Shown in pieces: positions 53,417 to 61,031 of a stretch of DNA of 64,000 nt. This DNA comes from Photobacterium frigidiphilum (GTDB taxonomy: Bacteria > Pseudomonadota > Gammaproteobacteria > Enterobacterales > Vibrionaceae), in assembly GCF_003025615.1 (NCBI RefSeq), contig NZ_PYMJ01000010.1:119399-183398 (forward strand). The letters are read 5' to 3'. The notes under the pieces were generated by a model. The model saw nothing but the letters and a program-made list of their open reading frames with translations, did no database searches and was not told the DNA's origin. A program made the position numbers and the translations under genes. Within the stretch, counting starts at the first letter, position 1. Each line of letters starts with the position of its first letter.

Positions 53417-54499
53417 ATGTTACTGTACCTAAAAGCTCATTTGCACTTACAGCAAACTGCCACGTTTATCATTCAACAGATTAAACATCATCGGCTTTGT
53501 GCACCCATCATTCGTGTATTCTTGCTTTTTGTCGGAATAACCAGTTTCTCAACATTTGGATCCATTCCTGTTTCTGGTAATTTTACTGCATCGGCTACCT
53601 GCCCTGCCTTTCAATCTTTTCGAAAAGAAACAAATCCAGATAATATCCAATTGATCAGTAACCGACGCTATGAAGCATTATCGATAAACACCAAAGACTG
53701 GTTATGGGTTCAACTTCGTATTCCAGATGCATCCCCTCCTGTTCGTTGGGTTAACAAACATTGTGGCACCGCAGACTTTAAACTTAATGGCAATACCGCA
53801 AGCAATAGCAATGCAAACAATAACAATCAGCAAACCCAAAATAGCTGCCAAACCCCTAATGATTTTGATTCTTATGTGCTAGCCGTTACATGGCAACCAG
53901 GCTTTTGCGAGCATGCTAACTATAAAGGACGTAAGCCCGAGTGCAATGCTATTAACAGTGGGGAAAAAACGATATCACATTTAACGCTTCATGGTCTGTG
54001 GCCGAATAAAAGAAGCTGTGGCATTAACTATGGCTACTGCGATAGTCAGGCAACACTTAACCTATCATCTGCAACAATCAAAACAATCTCGCCGTGGATG
54101 CCTAACTTTTTTTATCAAAATAGCTTTGGTGAGTATCAATGGAAAAAGCATGGTGCATGTCAGAATTTAAACGATGATGACTATTTTTTAACAGCGATAG
54201 ACCTAGTAAAAAAAGTGAATGCGTCCCCTATTGGCCTTTATATAAAGCAAAACATTGGGAAAACAGTCTCTGTATCTGAGTTCAAAAATCAACTGACGCA
54301 AACACTTGGAACCAATGCGGTTAATCGCATACGCTTATCGTGCAGTAAAGGTCGTTATCTAACAGAAGTTCAATTAAACCTAGAACGAGATTTTAACCCT
54401 GATGATAATTTGGTAAGCCAGTTGGAAAAAGCACCGAAAAGCAGCCGTTTTCAAGGAAATTGTAAGAATATGATCCATATAGAAGAATCTGGTCGATAA
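53417..54499 (+). CDS. Secreted ribonuclease T2 family protein with N-terminal extension
   Basis: A 360-residue exported endoribonuclease related to E. coli RNase I. The catalytic motifs are LTLHGLWPN (CAS1) and EYQWKKHGAC (CAS2), each with the active-site His. Six or more Cys suggest disulfides. A hydrophobic segment (APIIRVFLLFVGITSFSTFG) near residue 35 serves as signal or anchor. Between it and the catalytic domain is a module of about 80 residues (CPAFQSFRKETNPDNI to VRWVNKHCG) that resembles an SH3-like or binding module, then an Asn/Gln-rich linker (NSNANNNNQQTQ). E. coli RNase I lacks this module. The start at 53417 is uncertain. Confidence 0.85.
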   Translation: MLLYLKAHLHLQQTATFIIQQIKHHRLCAPIIRVFLLFVGITSFSTFGSIPVSGNFTASATCPAFQSFRKETNPDNIQLISNRRYEALSINTKDWLWVQLRIPDASPPVRWVNKHCGTADFKLNGNTASNSNANNNNQQTQNSCQTPNDFDSYVLAVTWQPGFCEHANYKGRKPECNAINSGEKTISHLTLHGLWPNKRSCGINYGYCDSQATLNLSSATIKTISPWMPNFFYQNSFGEYQWKKHGACQNLNDDDYFLTAIDLVKKVNASPIGLYIKQNIGKTVSVSEFKNQLTQTLGTNAVNRIRLSCSKGRYLTEVQLNLERDFNPDDNLVSQLEKAPKSSRFQGNCKNMIHIEESGR

Positions 54500-54642
54500 C
54501 TGACCTCTAAAGCAAAAATGACAATCTGTCATTTAGCGTTAGGCATCAAAAATCAACTATGAATCTCATTTCTAATTTTGCATTAGAGACAAGCCAAAAA
54601 TACTCGTAGTAACATTAAACAGATTTTCTCAAGGAGACAAAA

Positions 54643-54825
54643 ATGGAAATATACCCTACATGTAACAAATGCGGGCAATCTGATGAATATTTGGTTAGCC
54701 ATGAAAACAAATACATTTGTATATGTGGACATGAGATCAAAATTACAGAATCAACCCTAGAGAGTAATGATGTACACCAAGATTTAATGAGTTATCTAAA
54801 AGAAGATTCTTATCAGATTCACTAA
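54643..54825 (+). CDS. Small zinc-ribbon-like protein
   Basis: A 60-residue protein with the metal-binding pattern CNKCG ... CICGHE near its N terminus, followed by an acidic helical tail (LESNDVHQDLMSYLKED). A very strong ribosome-binding site (AAGGAGACAAAA) precedes the ATG, which supports expression. The two Cys pairs could bind one zinc. The function is unknown. Confidence 0.75.
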   Translation: MEIYPTCNKCGQSDEYLVSHENKYICICGHEIKITESTLESNDVHQDLMSYLKEDSYQIH

Positions 54826-54926
54826 GAGCAACAACAGCGCCAAATCCCTAGAGGTTTAACACTTCTCTGCATAATATAAAAATTAAGACTAGGCACTGGC
54901 ATTCACAGTTGGCTGAAGATAATCCT

Positions 54927-54950
54927 AAAACTCCCTTTGGGGGGAGTTTT
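54927..54950 (+). terminator. Terminator of the zinc-ribbon gene
   Basis: AAAACTCCC (54927-54935) pairs with GGGAGTTTT (54942-54950); the 3' end of the stem supplies the T run. Confidence 0.8.
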
Positions 54951-55345
54951 AACTTCCCCATAATCAAACTTCGTCTGATCTTGCTATAGATTAAACCTAT
55001 TGAACGGCACATTTTAGTGCCTAATATTGGTATCAACTTATTCAGTCTGAAAGAACATTGTATTGATTCACTCTTTATTCAGATATCTTGATAAAATACC
55101 CACAATTAAATAGTACCATTAAGCTTTTGTTACAAATATGAAATCAAACATAACCAATAATACAGCTTTATTAACCGCAAAAAACGTTAACAGCAGGTTA
55201 AATATCTGTTTATTTGCAATTGTACGGTGTTCTTTAGCGATCGCCATAAAAGAGCTCACGAATTATTTAAGTTACTGTTATATAACAACAAATTAAACGG
55301 GACATAATACGCTATGCCTGCGCCCCACAGAAATCATTCATAAAA

Positions 55346-55361
55346 CGTGATCTGCATCACG
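55346..55361 (+). promoter_or_regulatory. Probable CRP-binding site of the AGCS symporter gene
   Basis: CGTGATCTGCATCACG, with AAAA on its left, fits the TGTGA-N6-TCACA palindrome with only the outermost base of each arm changed. It lies about 220 bases upstream of the symporter start, consistent with activation of an alternative carbon/nitrogen uptake gene. The promoter itself is not identified. Confidence 0.6.
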
Positions 55362-55536
55362 CTGACAATTTGAGATTTCATGCTAAATTTCAGCGCCTTA
55401 TCAGGGCAATGCTATCGATTCAATGTTTCACAATTGTAAATGCAACTGGTTTCAAGACCATGCAATAGTGGAAAATAAAAAATATAAATTAAGAATCGTA
55501 TTCATGAACAATAACTGAAATGGATGTTTCAGTTCG

Positions 55537-55559
55537 CTCATCAACGTCCGTTGAATGAG
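55537..55559 (+). promoter_or_regulatory. Leader hairpin upstream of the AGCS symporter
   Basis: CTCATCAACG pairs with CGTTGAATGAG (one bulged base), 22 bases before the start codon; a smaller CTGAAA/TTTCAG hairpin precedes it. Together they may influence initiation. No known RNA family is assigned. Confidence 0.35.
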
Positions 55560-55580
55560 ACTTAGTTACAGGATAATTTT

Positions 55581-57050
55581 ATGAGTGTTTTAACATCAAT
55601 GAATGACAGTCTAATGACTGTTATCAACGCGGTTAACGGTGTTCTATGGGGCCAAGTGCTTATCTACATGCTTGTTGGCGTAGGTGTATACTTCACAGTG
55701 CGTTTAGGCTTCATCCAGATTCGTCAATTCAAACATGCTGTTGGCGTGCTTAAAAGAGGTAAGAATTCCGAAACAGGAATTAGTTCTTATCAAGTATTTT
55801 GTACATCAATGGCTGCTCGTGTCGGTACTGGTAACATGGCAGGTGTTGCTGTAGCACTGACAGTCGGTGGACCTGGCGCAATATTCTGGATGTGGGTTAT
55901 CGCCCTATTCGGAATGGCAACTGCCTTTGTTGAATCAACCCTTGCACAAGTATACAAAGTAAAAGACGTCGATGGTCAATACCGTGGCGGCCCTGCTTAC
56001 TACATGGAGAAAGGTTTAGGTCAACGCTGGATGGGCTCACTGTTCTCAGTATTCCTGATCATTGCGTTCGGTTTAGTCTTCAACGCCGTTCAAGCAAACA
56101 CGATTACAGATGCACTAAATCATTCATTTGGTTTTGATGAAACAACAATGGGCATCATTATTGTTATTGCCTCTGCTTTCTTCATCATGGGTGGCTTAAC
56201 TAAAATTGCAAGAGCTTCTGCTCGAATCGTTCCAGTAATGGCAGTGGGTTACTTAGCCGTTGCTGCACTTGTTGTTGTAATGAACATCTCAGAGCTACCA
56301 GCAGCATTAACATTAATCGTTAAGAGTGCATTTGGTTGGCAGGAAGCTGCCGCAGGTGGTGTTGCATATACGATTGCCCAAGCAATGCAGAGTGGTATCG
56401 CTCGCGGTCTATTCTCTAACGAAGCCGGTATGGGTTCTGCTGCAAACATCGCAGCAAGTGCAACACCAAACCCTAACCACCCTGCATCACAGGGTTTCGT
56501 TCAGATGCTAGGTGTATTCGCCGATACTATCGTTATCTGTACAGCTTCTGCTGCAATGATTATGCTTTCAGGCGTAATGGATCAGCCAGATGCAGCATCA
56601 GGTATTGGTCTACTACAGCAAGCACTAACGAGTGAACTAGGTGGCTGGACAACTTACTTCATGGCAGCAGCAATCATTCTTTTCTGTTTCTCATCTATTA
56701 TTGCGAACTACAGCTACGCAGAAACAAACATCATGTTCTTGAACGGTAACACGAAGAAAGGTCTATTTATCTTCCGTTTAACTGTTCTTGGTATGGTTAT
56801 GTTTGGCTCTGTCGCTTCCCTACCTGTGGTATGGAGCCTAGCTGATGCATCGATGGGAATGATGGCACTGATTAATATAGTGGCATTGCTTCTACTCTCT
56901 AAGTTGGCATTCAAAGTTATCAAAGACTACGAAACACAGCTTAAAGCAGGGAAAACACCAGAATTTGATCGCTCTAAGTTCCCTGAACTGGAAGAGTTAG
57001 ACGGTGCATGGCATCCTGAAACGATGAAAGAAGCACGTGCGAAGTCATAG
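55581..57050 (+). CDS. Alanine/glycine:sodium symporter, AGCS family
   Basis: A 489-residue inner-membrane symporter that takes up alanine or glycine with Na+ or H+. About eleven helices are visible. Family signatures: AARVGTGNMAGVAVALTVGG near residues 77-95, then GPGAIFWMWVIALFGMATAF, AMQSGIARGLFSNEAGMGSA and the C-terminal ALINIVALLLLSK helix. The length matches family members. AGGA precedes the ATG. It is a single gene, ending in a strong terminator. Confidence 0.95.
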   Translation: MSVLTSMNDSLMTVINAVNGVLWGQVLIYMLVGVGVYFTVRLGFIQIRQFKHAVGVLKRGKNSETGISSYQVFCTSMAARVGTGNMAGVAVALTVGGPGAIFWMWVIALFGMATAFVESTLAQVYKVKDVDGQYRGGPAYYMEKGLGQRWMGSLFSVFLIIAFGLVFNAVQANTITDALNHSFGFDETTMGIIIVIASAFFIMGGLTKIARASARIVPVMAVGYLAVAALVVVMNISELPAALTLIVKSAFGWQEAAAGGVAYTIAQAMQSGIARGLFSNEAGMGSAANIAASATPNPNHPASQGFVQMLGVFADTIVICTASAAMIMLSGVMDQPDAASGIGLLQQALTSELGGWTTYFMAAAIILFCFSSIIANYSYAETNIMFLNGNTKKGLFIFRLTVLGMVMFGSVASLPVVWSLADASMGMMALINIVALLLLSKLAFKVIKDYETQLKAGKTPEFDRSKFPELEELDGAWHPETMKEARAKS

Positions 57051-57087
57051 TTAAAATTATTAACGACTAACTTCCACGAGTAACAAG

Positions 57088-57114
57088 AAGCCAGTGCATT
57101 GCACTGGCTTTTTT
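57088..57114 (+). terminator. Terminator of the AGCS symporter gene
   Basis: AAGCCAGTGC (57088-57097), loop ATT, GCACTGGCTT (57101-57110), followed by TTTT. Confidence 0.92.
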
Positions 57115-57319
57115 GTTCTCGATATCCAAACGACCTTAAGATTAAAAATACACTTAGCGAGTCGTTCAGATATATATTTAAGGAATAGATCATAACATTC
57201 AGTAATGATTCAGCCCATATTGATATTATGAGCAGACAAAAAACACGTATATTTACTGTCTCTAACCTGGAATATTTACGTTGCTCTAATTTAAATTCAT
57301 TACTGAAGGTATGATTATC

Positions 57320-57682
57320 ATGTATAAGAAATCACTTATTATTCTATTTGTACTTACATCAAGTATCGCTAGTGCATCAGTCAATTTTGATGACGCAATG
57401 AATAACAATTCCATGCAGATAGAATCTAAAGATAATAGCAGCGCTTTATTTTTCAATGAGACTAAAGGTATCTTTGGATTAATAGAAACCAACAAAGAAT
57501 GTAGCCCTTCATCTCAAAAAATATCACTCAATCATGATGGTGATCTTTATCACGCAAATCAATACTGTACTAACGGTTCACGCATAACATACTCCCACTT
57601 AGCTGCAGCGAATGTTTTGCTAGAACAAATAAATAAGAACCGTACAGTTACGGTCAATGGTATTGAATTTAATCATATATAA
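57320..57682 (+). CDS. Small secreted protein of unknown function
   Basis: A 120-residue predicted periplasmic protein. A signal peptide (YKKSLIILFVLTSSIASAS) precedes a mature domain with two Cys (KECSPSS and QYCTNGS), probably disulfide-bonded. I do not recognise the family. The start at 57320 is preferred over 57311, because AAGG is immediately next to the earlier ATG. It is a single gene. Confidence 0.72.
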   Translation: MYKKSLIILFVLTSSIASASVNFDDAMNNNSMQIESKDNSSALFFNETKGIFGLIETNKECSPSSQKISLNHDGDLYHANQYCTNGSRITYSHLAAANVLLEQINKNRTVTVNGIEFNHI

Positions 57683-57807
57683 ATATCACCAATTATAATG
57701 GATGACGCTTATCCAATCGCAAATAACACAATACTCAAAAAGGCCTCTACCAAGACCTTTTATAAAAAATAAATATTAAGCGCCGTATATATCATTTAAA
57801 AGAAATA

Positions 57808-58089
57808 CTAGTGATAACCATGCCCATGTTTCCAACTCGTGCTCATTTGATTTGTAACACACTCAGGAAGGGGTCGGTGCGCCTTCGCTGCTGGCGCCAT
57901 AATTTTGCGATAGCCAGAAGCGACCAACCGTAAGTCGAAAGCTTTATCAATAGGCATTCCAGCTCGAGCTAAATCCCAACGAAATACACGGAGTGCCATA
58001 TATTCGTGTTGCTCTATCTCGCCACCATAAGGATATTTTAATACCTTGGCATAAGCTTGCTTTGCCAGTTCGAAGTTAACTTTAATCAT
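57808..58089 (-). CDS. Unknown small basic protein
   Basis: A 93-residue soluble protein I do not recognise, with Arg/Tyr-rich composition (HEYMALRVFRWDLARAG) and a His-rich end (WKHGHGYH). GGGAGGTACTT precedes the ATG, a good ribosome-binding site, which argues that it is real. There is no signal peptide or membrane helix. It is a single gene. Confidence 0.65.
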   Translation of the reverse strand: MIKVNFELAKQAYAKVLKYPYGGEIEQHEYMALRVFRWDLARAGMPIDKAFDLRLVASGYRKIMAPAAKAHRPLPECVTNQMSTSWKHGHGYH

Positions 58090-58372
58090 AAGTACCTCCC
58101 AAACACACTGGTTATAACCACAGTAGTACGTTACAGGGTAGCGTGCAAGTTTATTTGTACTCTAGACATTGATATACATCATAAATGTTGCCTAAATGTG
58201 AATATACTCCGACAGTAAACAATGGCTTGGTTAATCTTTGCTCATCACAGAATAGAAACGATAATTCTTTTAAAAAATACCTAAAAATAATGAGAAAATT
58301 TGACACTATCAATACGACACAAACTTAGGCTCTGGTATTATTTGGTCACAAAAATAATTAATAGAGAAATTG

Positions 58373-58768
58373 ATGATGTTTTCTGCTCGCCTTGCAAAAC
58401 GAGTGTTTACCATACTTTTAGCGACGGGATTAATTGGATGTAGCACTGAACCACAAACAGGTGACATCATTAACTATAAAGGTATCTACACTTGGGGAGA
58501 TGGCATACGCAGCTTTCAACCTTGCGGTTCTGCTAATTATTATTGGGTAATACAAAACTCGGCCATTGTAGAACCAATGAAAGCCTTGTCAATCACGCTA
58601 CAAAATGCGCGTAACGAATCTTACCAGCCGGTTTATGTAGAGATCACCGCTGAGCATGTAGAGCAGCCTAAAGGTGGATTCGCCATCGACTTTAATGGTG
58701 CTATTGATATTTTAGAATCAACTATTATTTCCGAGAATATACCTAGCGAATGTGTATTCAATAATTAA
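58373..58768 (+). CDS. Unknown lipoprotein
   Basis: A 131-residue predicted outer-membrane lipoprotein: signal peptide RVFTILLATGLIGC with the Cys as lipid attachment site, then a small domain with two more Cys (SFQPCGSANYYW and PSECVFNN). The family is not recognised; it weakly recalls NlpE/META-like folds, without firm motifs. The first of two ATG codons after a TTG is taken as the start (58373), with AGAGAA upstream. A convergent terminator separates it from rhtB. Confidence 0.72.
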   Translation: MMFSARLAKRVFTILLATGLIGCSTEPQTGDIINYKGIYTWGDGIRSFQPCGSANYYWVIQNSAIVEPMKALSITLQNARNESYQPVYVEITAEHVEQPKGGFAIDFNGAIDILESTIISENIPSECVFNN

Positions 58769-58773
58769 ATAAA

Positions 58774-58807
58774 AACCACACCAAGTATTCTACTACTTGG
58801 TGTGGTT
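58774..58807. terminator. Bidirectional terminator between the lipoprotein gene and rhtB
   Basis: AACCACACCAAGTA (58774-58787), loop TTCTAC, TACTTGGTGTGGTT (58794-58807): a 14-bp perfect stem between convergent genes. Confidence 0.92.
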
Positions 58808-58844
58808 AATATTAAAGGCAGTTAACAACAAGAAAAACTACGCG

Positions 58845-59468
58845 TTAGTTATGACTTGCAACTGCCAATAAAGAGCCAGCGCCCATAAACATACTGCCAA
58901 AAATTCTATTTTGAATACGCACATGACGCTCATTTTTAATTAAGTGTACTAAACGCGTTGCCAGTAAGGAATAGCCAATCATGACCACTGTATCTACCAC
59001 CAGCATTGTTGTGCCCAACAGCATAATCTGATTAATTTGAGGCTCGTTGGTATTCATGAATTGTGGTAATAATGCCACCAAAAAAACAATACTTTTAGGA
59101 TTAGTCACATTCACAATAACGGATTTAGTAAACAACTTGAATGGTTCAGGTTTTTGCGCTTTCACTTCACCTAAATCGAGTTTACTAACTTCATTAAACT
59201 TTTGATAACCAAGAAAAATAAGATAAGCGACACCTACCCACTTAATAACCGAAAACGCCAATTCTGACTGTGCAAGCAACGCACCTAACCCCAAACCAAC
59301 CATCACAATATTAAATGCACTGCCCACTTGTAAGCCTAGGTTTGCGATTAAACTGGCTTTGAAACCATACTTCATTGTATTTGCCATCGTATTCACAGCC
59401 CCCGCACCAGGCGAAACACTCAACACTATGGCTGCAAGCAAAAAGGTTAACCAGACTTCAATTGTCAT
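58845..59468 (-). CDS. rhtB: Homoserine/threonine efflux protein, RhtB/LysE family
   Basis: A 207-residue inner-membrane exporter that removes excess homoserine, its lactone or threonine. The length and motifs match E. coli RhtB (206): LSVSPGAGAVNTMANTMKYG near the start, then KWVGVAYLIFLGYQKF and NVTNPKSIVFLVALLPQF. About six helices are seen. The start at 59468 has GGAGAGAACAA before it; the upstream ATG at 59498 is less likely. It is a single gene. Confidence 0.9.
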   Translation of the reverse strand: MTIEVWLTFLLAAIVLSVSPGAGAVNTMANTMKYGFKASLIANLGLQVGSAFNIVMVGLGLGALLAQSELAFSVIKWVGVAYLIFLGYQKFNEVSKLDLGEVKAQKPEPFKLFTKSVIVNVTNPKSIVFLVALLPQFMNTNEPQINQIMLLGTTMLVVDTVVMIGYSLLATRLVHLIKNERHVRIQNRIFGSMFMGAGSLLAVASHN

Positions 59469-60016
59469 TTGTTCTCTCCATTTAAACGACTCATCCATAC
59501 AGTCTACGAGGCAAGTCTGGTAATAATCGAAAAAGTATTAGTGCTGCAAAATTATGCCTTCAAAGCACACATTGATGACAAGATACGTTTTAATTATCGA
59601 AATAACAAATGCATTCGTTTTATGCAAAATCATAATGTTTTATAGCCAAGGGACTTAGAGGTGATTTTTTAATTCTGTATGGAAAACAACGACACTGCGT
59701 TTTATATTTTGCTCTGATGGTGCTCACTCTTACAAAAGCTTTGCAAAAACCTCTAATCTCATTGGTCCATGGATAACAGTTTTGTAGGTTAAGCACTAGT
59801 TACAGCTTATTTCAAAGTGTGCATCTGACTTGTTAGTACCGTGGTGCTGAACATGTTTCTGACGTCTTAATTTATTGATATGTGACGAATTAAATTTTTG
59901 TTTGTTAGGTTGCGAGTCTATTCACATCAATTTCCGAAAGTTTCAGCTCTTGTATTTGGCCTATATGCTATCGTTCTCATACCAAAATGATGTAATTAAA
60001 AATGGTGGAAAGTGAT
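59469..60016. other. Upstream region of the PTS IIB gene with duplicated leader
   Basis: About 550 bases upstream of rhtB and the PTS IIB gene. It carries the first copy of a duplicated segment (59651-59712) described in a separate entry. No other gene is seen. Confidence 0.5.
59651..59712 (+). repeat. First copy of a duplicated PTS leader segment
   Basis: GGACTTAGAG and GTGATTTTTTAATTC continue into GAAAACAACGACAC and then TGCGTTTTATATTTTGC. The same sequence recurs at 60830-60874 and 60975-60991, where the two halves are separated by about 100 extra bases. The copies lie upstream of two different PTS genes. Confidence 0.8.
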
Positions 60017-60337
60017 ATGAGGATTATATTGTGCTGCGGTGGTGGATTCTCAACCAGTATACTGGCAAAGAGAATGAGGGCGGAGGCTGAAACTAGAGGG
60101 ATCGATTGTACGGTTGAAGCGTTTGCCGAGATTGAAATGAAAGATAAAATGCAAGATTGTGATGTTTGTTTAATCGGCCCTCAGATTAGCTTCTATAAAG
60201 ATAATTTACAGAAACTTGCCAGTAAGTATAGTACGCGAGTCGCGGTTATCCCTAATATGGTATACGGTATGATGAAAGGAGATGAAGCATTAGATCAAGC
60301 TCTGTCTCTTATTTCAAACGAAGTTAATAGTAATTAG
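60017..60337 (+). CDS. PTS lactose/cellobiose-type IIB component
   Basis: A 106-residue soluble phosphocarrier of the lactose/chitobiose PTS family, which passes phosphate from IIA to the sugar. The active-site loop is CCGGGFSTS; the phosphorylated residue is expected to be Cys7 (second Cys). VEAFAEIEMKDKMQDCDVCL and IGPQISFYKDNLQKLA fit ChbB/CelA. The start MRIILCC at 60017 is chosen because GGAAAGTGAT precedes it. No IIA or IIC gene of this family is adjacent, so it is an orphan component. The neighbouring gene at 61032 belongs to a different PTS family. Confidence 0.85.
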   Translation: MRIILCCGGGFSTSILAKRMRAEAETRGIDCTVEAFAEIEMKDKMQDCDVCLIGPQISFYKDNLQKLASKYSTRVAVIPNMVYGMMKGDEALDQALSLISNEVNSN

Positions 60338-60608
60338 CCTGTTTCGTTATATCGTTTTTTTTCATCTAGGGCCTATTTATCTTTCAACATAATTATTGCT
60401 GGAGAAGTCGGAACCCTGCAAGGCTTTCCGCTGGCGCAACTTAAAGCCACACCTGCTGAATCAAGCTATGTGGCAGAAACATATCGCTCAAATGTTCTCA
60501 ATCAGCTCAATGATTTACACGGCCAATCTTGTATTCCCTATACCCCATCTCATCCTTTTACTTAGCTTTACTTCATTCAGTTTTTGTTTACCTAAAAAGC
60601 ACTACTAT

Positions 60609-60671
60609 TATACCCAAGTCACCTCAAGGTGCTCGTTTCAGCAAGAATCCTGCATCTTGAGGTGGCTTGGG
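60609..60671. repeat. Short copy of the palindromic element carrying both ends
   Basis: TATACCCAAGTCACCTCAAG and GCTCGTTTCAGC correspond to one end of the long form. GAATCCTGCATCTTGAGG and TGGCTTGGG correspond to the other. The centre is deleted, leaving 63 bp. Confidence 0.85.
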
Positions 60672-60829
60672 AATGATTTGTAAGTATGACTGTTTTCCCT
60701 GTGCTGAACACATTTTATGTTCAGCAAGGTAAAGGCAATAACAGCGGCTAAAAATAAATGATGGAGAAGCGGATGTTTTTCATCATGCTATCGTGACTGG
60801 TGGTAATCAAGTAATGCTTTATTGCGAAA

Positions 60830-60991
60830 GGACTTAGAGATGATTTTTTAATTCGGTATCGAAAACAACGATACCGCTTTTCATGGCGGTTAATTATCAA
60901 GCGATTTAAGACTTCTATCACACTTTAATTTTGTGGGTACGAAAATCCAGTATATGCATGATTTATCCTATATCTGCGTTTTATATTTTGC
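60830..60991 (+). repeat. Second, interrupted copy of the duplicated PTS leader
   Basis: The first 45 bases (60830-60874) match 59651-59695. After about 100 extra bases, CTGCGTTTTATATTTTGC (60974-60991) matches the end of the first copy. The extra bases are AT-rich with no gene. This copy lies 40 bases upstream of the PTS IIABC start. Confidence 0.78.
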
Positions 60992-61031
60992 CTCAATATA
61001 TAGACAAGCATGACTAATACGGAGAATTATC

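Larger units (their letters stand above)
54826..55580. other. Long leader region of the AGCS symporter gene
   Basis: About 755 bases. It contains a terminator for the zinc-ribbon gene (54927-54950), a good CRP-site match (55346-55361) and two hairpins close to the symporter start (55515-55532 and 55537-55559). The tandem glycine riboswitch that precedes related vibrio symporters is not recognisable here. Confidence 0.55.
60338..61031. other. Region between the PTS genes, with possible gene remnant and repeats
   Basis: About 690 bases. A stretch at about 60393-60560 is open in one + frame (AGEVGTLQGFPLAQLKATPA, then ESSYVAETYRSNVLNQLNDL) with no start codon and protein-like composition, so it may be the end of a deleted gene; I cannot identify it. 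A palindromic-element copy (60609-60671) and the second copy of the duplicated leader (60830-60991) fill the rest. Confidence 0.5.

Noticed and set aside
55000..55580. Tandem glycine riboswitch before the AGCS symporter
   Set aside because: The conserved purine-rich cores and the closing stem of that riboswitch class are not found; only simple hairpins and a CRP-like site are present.
60396..60683. 95-codon open frame in the region between the two PTS genes
   Set aside because: It runs through a palindromic-repeat copy and has no ribosome-binding site; another frame of the same stretch looks more protein-like.
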